Shown: positions 1 through 5,479 of the stretch, piece after piece | Position numbering within the stretch: the stretch's first letter is position 1 | How the letters are laid out: the number at the start of each line of letters is the position of its first letter | NCBI GenBank assembly: GCA_023255355.1 | Contig: JALRIU010000025.1 | Span: 1-7,106 of the forward strand | Source: Pseudomonadales bacterium | GTDB taxonomy: Bacteria > Pseudomonadota > Gammaproteobacteria > Pseudomonadales > JAHEIH01 | Direction: 5' to 3' | DNA: 7,106 bases | Program-made: the position numbers and the translations under genes | The notes under the pieces: generated by a model | The model's input: the letters and a program-made list of their open reading frames with translations, nothing else | Database searches by the model: none | What the model was told of the DNA's origin: nothing

Positions 1-597
1 CATGGTACCCATCATTTCATCAGGTGGTGGTGATGGGTGAATATATAGCGGCCAGCCCAATTCGACCAGGGTTTCAAATATTGGCGCATATTTAGGATCA
101 TCAAGATATTCACCTTGGGTATGACTATTGATCTGCACTCCTTTGAAACCCATGGCTGCACAGCGTTTCAATTCTTGCGCACTCCACTCGGGATCTTGAG
201 GTGCCACCGCTGCTAAACCAATATAGCGATCAGGATAACGAGCCACTGCCGCGGCCAGGGCATCATTAGCGTTAGTGCAAAGTCGTTTGGCCAACTCAAC
301 GTCTTTAATGGGCTGAACGCCTGGTGCTGTTAGCGCAATAATTGCAACATCGACACCTGTGGCATCCATGTTTTTGATACGCATCTCATCGAGATCAACT
401 AGCCGTTCCATAATTTGCACTGCACGCTCCGATGGCGATGTTGCATAGAACCCCCACAAAGATTTCATGCCCTTATCAGCGCTACCATCAGCGATCATCG
501 CTAAATACGTATCTATAATTTCACGCGTACCAAATGCCTCTTCGGTCGCAATTCGCAGATAACCTCGATCACCGCCTGTTTTGAGTTCATGTGCCAT
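1..597 (-). CDS. ligW: 5-carboxyvanillate decarboxylase LigW-like, amidohydrolase superfamily (3' part outside window)
   Basis: Only the first 199 residues are present; the frame is open to the left edge. The protein belongs to the ACMSD/amidohydrolase-2 clan of metal-dependent, cofactor-free decarboxylases. The N-terminus (LKTGG..GYLRIATEEAF), the SLWGFYA and SPSERA segments, APGVQP, APQDPEWSA and GFKG.QINSHTQG closely follow the sphingomonad LigW sequence as I remember it. LigW converts 5-carboxyvanillate to vanillate with a Mn ion. Its first metal ligand corresponds to Glu19 here (in TEEAF, replacing the HxH of other amidohydrolases) and its histidine ligand to His187 (YIHP); the aspartate ligand lies outside the window. 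The ATG is preceded by AAGGA with an 8-base spacer, and the stop of the upstream aldehyde dehydrogenase gene overlaps this Shine-Dalgarno, so it is the last visible gene of the leftward operon. The family call is firm; the exact substrate is inferred. A related hydroxybenzoate decarboxylase activity remains possible. Confidence 0.85.
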   Translation of the reverse strand, partial: MAHELKTGGDRGYLRIATEEAFGTREIIDTYLAMIADGSADKGMKSLWGFYATSPSERAVQIMERLVDLDEMRIKNMDATGVDVAIIALTAPGVQPIKDVELAKRLCTNANDALAAAVARYPDRYIGLAAVAPQDPEWSAQELKRCAAMGFKGVQINSHTQGEYLDDPKYAPIFETLVELGWPLYIHPSPPPDEMMGTM

Positions 598-608
598 TGT
601 TTTATTCC

Positions 609-2039
609 TTATATTTCATGAATCGATTTTGTTACTAGGCATGCCTCAAGTCCTTCTGGACCACTTTCAGCGCCGTGCCCTGACCATTTTAGGCCACAGA
701 ATGGACTATCTGGACCTGCAATCATGACAGTATTTAACCCAACCATACCTGCTTCAATATCAATGCCTAAATTCTGTTTACGTTTGTTATCGTTGGTCCA
801 TGCATAGGCGGCCAAACCATAGGGTAGTCGATTAGCTTCTTCAATAGCTTCTTCATAGGTCGAAAACGAATTGATCAACGCCACTGGGCCAAAGGGCTCG
901 GTATTCATAATTTCAGAGCCTAGCGGTACATTTGATAGTACCGTTGGCGCAAAGAACCAGCCGCGATCTCCAACACGATGACCACCGGTATGTAGTTTTG
1001 CGCCATGTGATACTGCATCATTCACTAGGCGGGTAATATTCTGTAGACCGCGCTCGTGGGCCATTGGTCCCATTTGAGTATTTGGATCAAGCCCATTACC
1101 TACCCGCCAAGCTGCTGCACGTTTTGCAAATTCAGCAACAAACGCCTCGTGCAAACTTTCGTGCACCAAAAAACGAGTTGAAGAGACACAAACCTGTCCT
1201 GAGTTACGGAATTTATGAGGGACCATCACATCAAGCACATGGTTAATGTCTGCATCTTCAAACACTAACACGGGGCCATGACCTCCAAGTTCCATCGTCG
1301 TACGTTTCATATCCTCGGCACACAGCTTGACGAGATGCTTGCCGACCACAGTAGAACCAGTGAAGGATAATTTTTTGATGATGGGCGAAGCGACTAAATG
1401 ACGCGATACCTCATCTGGCACACCATATACCGCCTGCGCGACCTCTGGTGGCAAGCCCGCATCTAATAAACACTGTAAAACTGCAACACCTGACGCAGGC
1501 GCCTCTTCGGCAGATTTCATAATCACCGAACAACCCGCGGCTATCGGCGCGCCTAGCTTTCGACCAGGATTACCAATAGGAAAGTTCCATGGCGAAAAAG
1601 CCGCTACCGGCCCCACTGGAACCTTCACTACGGTTGAGCGCTGCCCGCGTGGCCTCACTAATGAACGACCATAAATACGGTGGCATTCACCAGCATAAAA
1701 CTCAAAAAGACCGGCATTCATATGCACTTCAATGCGAGCTTCAGCGAAAGGCTTGCCCATTTCCATCGAGGCGATCGCTGCCAATTCATCACCGCGCTCT
1801 TCCATTAAACGAGCAGCGTCTAGTAACACCCTTGAACGCATCGCTGGGGTAGAATCTCGCCAAATTTGAAAGCCTTTTTTAGCTGTGGCGAGCGCGCGAT
1901 CAAGATCAGCGCTATCAGCCAAAGGCAATTGACCGATAACCTCTTCAGTTGCAGGATTGACAATCGCTTGCGTTCTACGATGTTCTACACCGACTTTCTC
2001 ACCATTGATAATCATGCATAATTCTGGATATGTGGCCAT
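609..2039 (-). CDS. NAD(P)-dependent aldehyde dehydrogenase, probably acting on an aromatic aldehyde
   Basis: Full-length member (476 residues) of the aldehyde dehydrogenase superfamily, oxidising an aldehyde to a carboxylic acid in the cytoplasm. Visible landmarks in order: PWNFP with oxyanion-hole Asn152; cofactor lysine Lys175; FTGST (226-230) of the Rossmann domain; general base Glu250 in MELGG; catalytic Cys284 in the GQVC context; and EPFGPV with Glu381. All key residues are intact. By sequence style it is near the succinate-semialdehyde/vanillin dehydrogenase branch. Its position between an aromatic-type transporter gene and ligW suggests vanillin or a 5-formyl derivative (compare LigV or FerD of Sphingobium SYK-6), but sequence alone does not fix the substrate. 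The start is set by AGGAG five bases before the ATG. That Shine-Dalgarno overlaps the TAG stop of the transporter gene, an arrangement that favours translational coupling. Eleven bases separate its stop from the ligW start. Confidence 0.9.
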   Translation of the reverse strand: MATYPELCMIINGEKVGVEHRRTQAIVNPATEEVIGQLPLADSADLDRALATAKKGFQIWRDSTPAMRSRVLLDAARLMEERGDELAAIASMEMGKPFAEARIEVHMNAGLFEFYAGECHRIYGRSLVRPRGQRSTVVKVPVGPVAAFSPWNFPIGNPGRKLGAPIAAGCSVIMKSAEEAPASGVAVLQCLLDAGLPPEVAQAVYGVPDEVSRHLVASPIIKKLSFTGSTVVGKHLVKLCAEDMKRTTMELGGHGPVLVFEDADINHVLDVMVPHKFRNSGQVCVSSTRFLVHESLHEAFVAEFAKRAAAWRVGNGLDPNTQMGPMAHERGLQNITRLVNDAVSHGAKLHTGGHRVGDRGWFFAPTVLSNVPLGSEIMNTEPFGPVALINSFSTYEEAIEEANRLPYGLAAYAWTNDNKRKQNLGIDIEAGMVGLNTVMIAGPDSPFCGLKWSGHGAESGPEGLEACLVTKSIHEI

Positions 2040-2047
2040 ATAAACTC

Positions 2048-3673
2048 CTAAATTTGTTCGCCCGCAGCGCGGGCACGTTCGACAACGGTTTTGCTGTCGT
2101 GGCTAAAATTTACTAGCGCCAACACACCAAACAAAATAATTAACGGGGCAACCCAGTATAAAGACACTAGCGCACTTCCCAGCCCCTTACCTTGTATATC
2201 GTTAATCAATCCGGTCGCATAAGGCCCTAGCCCCATGCCAAATATGGTGGTCGTCAGCATATAAAAGCTCATAACAGTTCCGCGCATCCGCGGTAAGACT
2301 AAGTCCATAAAACTGGCATACAAAGGCGGGATCCACATGGTCAAAATCAAACTGTAAGGTACGAAACGCCAGTAAAAGCCATCGAGTGTATCGGCATCAT
2401 AGACCCAAGCGACGACTAAGGACGACCCAGTCACAGCAAACACGGTGACAAACACCCGGCCATTTTCCCATTTGCGCTGTAAAAAATCTGACAATGGGCC
2501 AGCGATAAGTGGCCCAATAATTCCCAAGGTCATAATCACGCCACCATAGACAGCACTGATTTCGCCAGAGGTTTTGTCAAAACGATTCATCAAGAACGCA
2601 GGCGTCCAAGCCATAATGGCATAGTTGATGACAAATTGAAGTATCGCTAAACCAATCATAAAAATGATAGTTTTGGAGGTAAGTAATTTAAACGCCACGT
2701 AATCACGTTTATAAAGCGACTGCAGCCAACTCAATAAAACATAGCTGCCAAAGGCAATAATACTCCATTGCACAGCATTACCACCCAACTGCAAACTACC
2801 GAGTTGCAGTGCCACAGGGTTTACATCACGCAAGCTATTGGTCCAATCTGTCATTAGCACACCAATTACAACAAACGCTATACCACCCAGGGTATTTAAC
2901 AACCAAGCGCTTGTACTCGCCTTGTCTTTGAGCATGGTTAACCAAACTAAACCCGGTAGAGTTACCGTAAATGTGCGGAAGCTTTCTTTGAAGGGGTGAG
3001 GATCTTCTTTGGTGACAATACCATCTGCTAGACCCCGTTGAGGTTCAGGCAAGCGTAGCATCAAAATCCCGACGATGATGCCGGGAATTGCAGCCATCAC
3101 AAATGCTGCCTGCCACGAAGATAACCCGAACAAGCCATTTCCTTCAGGGTATAAACTATCCCACCAAGCAGCAACTCCAGCGCCAAACCAAATCGCAGTA
3201 CCTAGCCCAACTGCCACTGCCGACGCCATGAGAGCACCGACAGTGCCGCGCATTTTCTTAGGAAAAACATCCGACAAAATTGAAAAGCCTGCAGGCTGGA
3301 CACTCGCTTCACCAACACCCACACCAAGGCGAGAGATTGCTAGTAAGGCAAAGCTACTTGCCATCCCGCCAAGAGCCGTCATGCCTGACCATCCAATTAT
3401 CGACAAACCTAACTGTTTAGTTCGTTTCCAACCATCAGCAAGTCTGCCAAGCGGAAGCGAGAACAAGGCATAAAAAACACCAAATACTGTACCGTATAAC
3501 ATTCCCATTTCAGCGTCTCCAACATGAAGATCAGCTTTAATACGCGGGATCAAAATAGCTAAAATTTGACGATCCATCATGGATATTGCTTGCGCCAAAC
3601 ATATCAGCAACATGGCGTACCATGCTGCTTTACCACCTAATTTATTTTTTTGAACATCGTTATTATTATTCAA
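2048..3673 (-). CDS. Spinster-like MFS transporter with an enlarged central region
   Basis: Inner-membrane major facilitator superfamily transporter, 541 residues from the preferred start. Hydrophobic segments cover most of the protein. The first helix carries MMDRQIL (around 32-38), a hallmark of the Spinster-like branch. Motif A is seen as GRLADGWKR (76-84), the fourth/fifth-helix region as SRLGVGVGEA (114-123), and the second-half motif A as GPLSDFLQRK (392-401). Between the two six-helix halves about 100 residues (roughly 220-325) contain two additional hydrophobic stretches near 255-274 and 301-317, so 14 helices are likely instead of 12. This is not the AAHS type (PcaK/VanK) usual for aromatic acids; the cargo is inferred from the neighbours. 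I chose the TTG at 3673 because GAGG sits 8 bases upstream. The longer frame opens with a TTG at 3703 that has no Shine-Dalgarno and abuts a terminator T-run. The gene is followed after 8 bases by the aldehyde dehydrogenase gene. Confidence 0.85.
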   Translation of the reverse strand: MNNNNDVQKNKLGGKAAWYAMLLICLAQAISMMDRQILAILIPRIKADLHVGDAEMGMLYGTVFGVFYALFSLPLGRLADGWKRTKQLGLSIIGWSGMTALGGMASSFALLAISRLGVGVGEASVQPAGFSILSDVFPKKMRGTVGALMASAVAVGLGTAIWFGAGVAAWWDSLYPEGNGLFGLSSWQAAFVMAAIPGIIVGILMLRLPEPQRGLADGIVTKEDPHPFKESFRTFTVTLPGLVWLTMLKDKASTSAWLLNTLGGIAFVVIGVLMTDWTNSLRDVNPVALQLGSLQLGGNAVQWSIIAFGSYVLLSWLQSLYKRDYVAFKLLTSKTIIFMIGLAILQFVINYAIMAWTPAFLMNRFDKTSGEISAVYGGVIMTLGIIGPLIAGPLSDFLQRKWENGRVFVTVFAVTGSSLVVAWVYDADTLDGFYWRFVPYSLILTMWIPPLYASFMDLVLPRMRGTVMSFYMLTTTIFGMGLGPYATGLINDIQGKGLGSALVSLYWVAPLIILFGVLALVNFSHDSKTVVERARAAGEQI

Positions 3674-3681
3674 TGAAGTAA

Positions 3682-3685
3682 CCTC
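3682..3685 (-). promoter_or_regulatory. Ribosome binding site deciding the TTG start of the MFS gene
   Basis: GAGG on the minus strand, eight bases before the TTG at 3673-3671. It is the only Shine-Dalgarno-like element near the 5' end of this reading frame. It argues for a 541-residue product beginning NNNNDV after the initiator, and against the TTG at 3703, whose upstream bases are the T-run of the preceding terminator. No in-frame ATG is available before the first transmembrane helix. Confidence 0.6.
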
Positions 3686-3708
3686 GATGTAGGGTCTATT
3701 CAACAGTT

Positions 3709-3748
3709 AAAAATAAAAAAAGCCACCCTCCGTTTGAAGGGTAGCTTT
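3709..3748 (-). terminator. Rho-independent terminator after the ligM-like gene
   Basis: On the minus strand the arms 3748-3739 (AAAGCTACCC) and 3728-3719 (GGGTGGCTTT) pair over 10 positions with one G-U wobble around a 10-base loop. The stem is followed by T-rich sequence (TTTT A TTTTT, 3718-3709). It lies 23 bases past the demethylase stop and ends 35 bases before the transporter start. The downstream three-gene operon therefore needs either read-through or a promoter in or before this element. Confidence 0.85.
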
Positions 3749-3771
3749 ATTAAGCTAACTAAACGCTTTCA

Positions 3772-5184
3772 TTAAGCGTCTTTTTTAGCACGCCAGCCAT
3801 CCGTGTGGTAAGTGTTACGAGCCACTTCAGAGTATGGAGTTGGACTCACAATAACGCGGATTGGGAACATTTCATGGTCTTCCACAGTTGGCTTATCGGT
3901 ACCGCCATCTGGCTCACCCCACCAGAGAGTTAATTCATCACCGATTTCAACGTCAGCATTAACTACACCAAGAGACAACATAGTACGCTCGTTATAGCTG
4001 TAACCGGTAAACATTGAAAGACCTTTAACATTACCGTTAGCGTCACAGACTTTGTCGTGACCTGCTGAGGTGTAGTTAGAAATTGGCAAGTCGATAAACT
4101 TGGCGACTGGACCTTCTTTAGCAAAGTAAGTAGCCAAAGCTTTCATGACATCTTCACCATTCCATGCAAAGGTCACTTTCTTACGCTGCTGAGCAGGATC
4201 CATTGCCTCTAGAGCTGCACGGCCAATGAAGTCATGGTCAAACTTAATGAATGGACCATAACCCAAATCATATGGGGTCATGTAGTAGTCCTGAATATTG
4301 TCAGAAACAAAGCTACCACCGATCGCGCCAGCAAAGCCTTCATAGCCGTTTGCATCTAACCATTCACGGTATGGTTTCATTGCTTCACCGGTATAAACCG
4401 CTGGCAATGGTGAAGGAATCCAACCTGATTCTAGCGTGTTAGACGCATAAGTACGTGCACCTACTTCAACCAAACCAAATTCTTTACCTGCTTCAACAAT
4501 TTCTTGACGAACAGTTAGGTAATCTTCATAAGGACCCCAAATCTCAAGACCTGGTGCACCCGACATACCATGGCGTAATGCCCATACTTCACGGCCGTTC
4601 AATTTGATTTTATCGAAATTAAAGAACTTAATTTCAGGGACTGGACCACCGTTCAACTTCTCGATTACTTGAGCTGCATTAGGACCTTGGATTTGGAAGC
4701 GGTAGTGAACGCGCTTAACTTCTTTACCAAAGGTTTTAGACGGTGAACGATCATCGTAATGAGCTTTAACATTCATACCACTTGTTTCAGCGTGGTATTG
4801 AATCCAGTTTGCTGAGGGTTGACGACCCACAAATACCATTTTCTCTTCAGCTTCATAGAACAAAATACCGTCACCGATAACGAAACCGTCGTGGCTAATT
4901 GGTACCATTTGCTTAGCCTTGCCAACCGTAAAATTATTGAAGGTATTGATGGTCAACTTGCTCATGAATTCGAAAACATCAGGACCTTCAACGATCATAT
5001 CAACCATGTGGTGTGATTGATCGAACAACACACAGGTTTCACGCCATGCGCGCTGCTCATCACGCCAGTTACTAAACTCGTATGGCACAACAGGGTAAAC
5101 GTAAGCGCCAATCTGCGTATTGCGCAGCATATCGACAGGGTTAACACCTGTGCTTAATAGATCTTCTAAACTTTTCTTAGCCAT
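3772..5184 (-). CDS. ligM: Tetrahydrofolate-dependent aryl O-demethylase, LigM/DesA family (GcvT-like fold)
   Basis: The 470 residues match the length of Sphingobium LigM (about 471), a GcvT-related enzyme that moves the methyl group of vanillate or 3-O-methylgallate to tetrahydrofolate, giving protocatechuate or gallate plus 5-methyl-tetrahydrofolate. The similarity runs end to end, from MLRNTQIGAYVYPVV near the N-terminus through LFDQSHHMVD, RFQIQGP, RHGMSGAPGLEIWGPYE, SNTLESGWIPSPLP, GAIGGSFVS and FTGYSYNE to VSPTPYS near the C-terminus. From memory of the LigM structures, active-site residues Tyr31, His60, Arg122, Glu215 and catalytic Tyr247 correspond here, with a constant offset of one, to Tyr30, His59, Arg121, Glu214 and Tyr246; all are conserved. 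This argues for a methoxylated benzoate substrate and against a plain glycine-cleavage T protein or DMSP demethylase DmdA. The start is supported by GAGGA six bases before the ATG. The gene is divergent from the MetE-like gene and has its own terminator. Which methoxy acid is preferred cannot be read from sequence. Confidence 0.9.
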   Translation of the reverse strand: MAKKSLEDLLSTGVNPVDMLRNTQIGAYVYPVVPYEFSNWRDEQRAWRETCVLFDQSHHMVDMIVEGPDVFEFMSKLTINTFNNFTVGKAKQMVPISHDGFVIGDGILFYEAEEKMVFVGRQPSANWIQYHAETSGMNVKAHYDDRSPSKTFGKEVKRVHYRFQIQGPNAAQVIEKLNGGPVPEIKFFNFDKIKLNGREVWALRHGMSGAPGLEIWGPYEDYLTVRQEIVEAGKEFGLVEVGARTYASNTLESGWIPSPLPAVYTGEAMKPYREWLDANGYEGFAGAIGGSFVSDNIQDYYMTPYDLGYGPFIKFDHDFIGRAALEAMDPAQQRKKVTFAWNGEDVMKALATYFAKEGPVAKFIDLPISNYTSAGHDKVCDANGNVKGLSMFTGYSYNERTMLSLGVVNADVEIGDELTLWWGEPDGGTDKPTVEDHEMFPIRVIVSPTPYSEVARNTYHTDGWRAKKDA

Positions 5185-5211
5185 GGGGTTTCCTCAAAGA
5201 GTACATTTCTA

Positions 5212-5242
5212 GGTATAAACAATTGGATACAAAAACTATCAA
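5212..5242 (-). promoter_or_regulatory. Candidate sigma-70 promoter of the ligM-like gene
   Basis: On the minus strand TTGATA (5242-5237) is a good -35 element. After a 17-base spacer comes a weak -10, TTTATA (5219-5214); a better-matching TATACC (5217-5212) gives a 19-base spacer. The predicted transcript start falls near 5206, leaving a leader of about 20 bases containing the Shine-Dalgarno. The spacer contains the palindromic site at 5222-5233. Judged by eye only. Confidence 0.45.
5222..5233. promoter_or_regulatory. Candidate GntR/VanR-type operator, ligM side
   Basis: ATTGGATACAAA contains the imperfect palindrome TTG-G-AT-A-CAA. It matches 10 of 12 positions of the Caulobacter VanR operator ATTGGATCCAAT as I remember it. 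It sits in the spacer of the candidate ligM promoter, where a bound repressor would block RNA polymerase. A related site lies at 5377-5392. No regulator gene is visible, so the binding protein is inferred. Confidence 0.45.
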
Positions 5243-5364
5243 AATTACCACCTTTTGGAAAGCAATAATTACAAAAAGCGACAAAATAAAACACCTCGCA
5301 AAGAGCGAATTACAAGGGAAAACCAGTAAAATCAAGGCACCTCAAAGGATTCCAAAAAAAATTA

Positions 5365-5392
5365 TTCAAAGAAAACAATTTGTATACATATT
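5365..5392 (+). promoter_or_regulatory. Tentative promoter of the MetE-like gene
   Basis: TTCAAA (5365-5370) and CATATT (5387-5392) are separated by 16 bases; each matches four of six consensus positions. The placement would give a leader of about 80 bases and would overlap the palindrome at 5377-5392. In AT-rich sequence such matches are common, so this is a weak call. Confidence 0.25.
5377..5392. promoter_or_regulatory. Palindromic operator candidate, MetE-like side
   Basis: AATTTGTATACATATT is an inverted repeat with a perfect 8-base core (TGTATACA); 14 of its 16 positions are symmetric. The core region TTGTATACAT resembles TTGGATACAA at the other end of the same spacer, and TNGTATACNA-like sequences are typical of GntR-family (FadR/VanR subgroup) operators. 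It lies about 90 bases before the MetE-like start. One regulator could bind both sites and co-control the divergent genes. Confidence 0.45.
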
Positions 5393-5432
5393 TAAGCGAA
5401 CCGCACAAAGCGAGTTGTTACCGACCACGAAC

Positions 5433-5465
5433 TCATTTATGCTTAGCTTCTTTTTTAGCACCCCA
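5433..5465 (-). pseudogene. Possible 3'-end remnant of a second ligM-like gene
   Basis: Read on the minus strand these bases give WGAKKEAKHK followed by TGA. The first seven codons (5465-5445) match the last seven codons of the intact demethylase gene (3795-3775; WRAKKDA) at 19 of 21 bases, in the same frame and orientation. Similarity stops abruptly beyond the tryptophan codon, where the ribosome binding site of the divergent MetE-like gene begins. This fits a tandem paralogue reduced to its last codons by deletion, but the match is short and lysine-rich, so coincidence is not excluded. Confidence 0.3.
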
Positions 5466-5479
5466 TTTTGGAGCAGAAC

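Noticed and set aside
3075..3473. Open frame of 132 codons opposite the MFS gene
   Set aside because: Antisense shadow of a well-supported membrane protein gene; proline/alanine-rich with no recognisable features.
3743..3756. Small alternative hairpin AGCTT/AAGCT overlapping one arm of the ligM terminator, as a possible antiterminator
   Set aside because: Five AT-rich pairs cannot compete with the 10-pair terminator stem, and there is no leader peptide or ligand-binding structure.
3763..3786. Hairpin ACGCTT/AAGCGT followed by CTTTTTT, resembling a plus-strand terminator
   Set aside because: The stem is only six pairs, the T-run is the complement of two lysine codons at the end of the ligM-like gene, and no plus-strand gene ends here.
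3772..5184. Reading the GcvT-like protein as glycine-cleavage T protein or DMSP demethylase DmdA
   Set aside because: Length and end-to-end motifs follow LigM, including the catalytic tyrosine in RTYASNTLESGW; no gcvH/gcvP or dmdB-type genes are adjacent.
5276..5413. Recurrent AAGCGA-like hexamers in the spacer, as possible iterons
   Set aside because: Four loose copies with irregular spacing and variable flanks; no phasing or symmetry.
5468..5479. TTG at 5468 as start of the MetE-like protein
   Set aside because: The only Shine-Dalgarno (GGAG, 5470-5473) would lie inside the gene; it is correctly spaced for the ATG at 5480.
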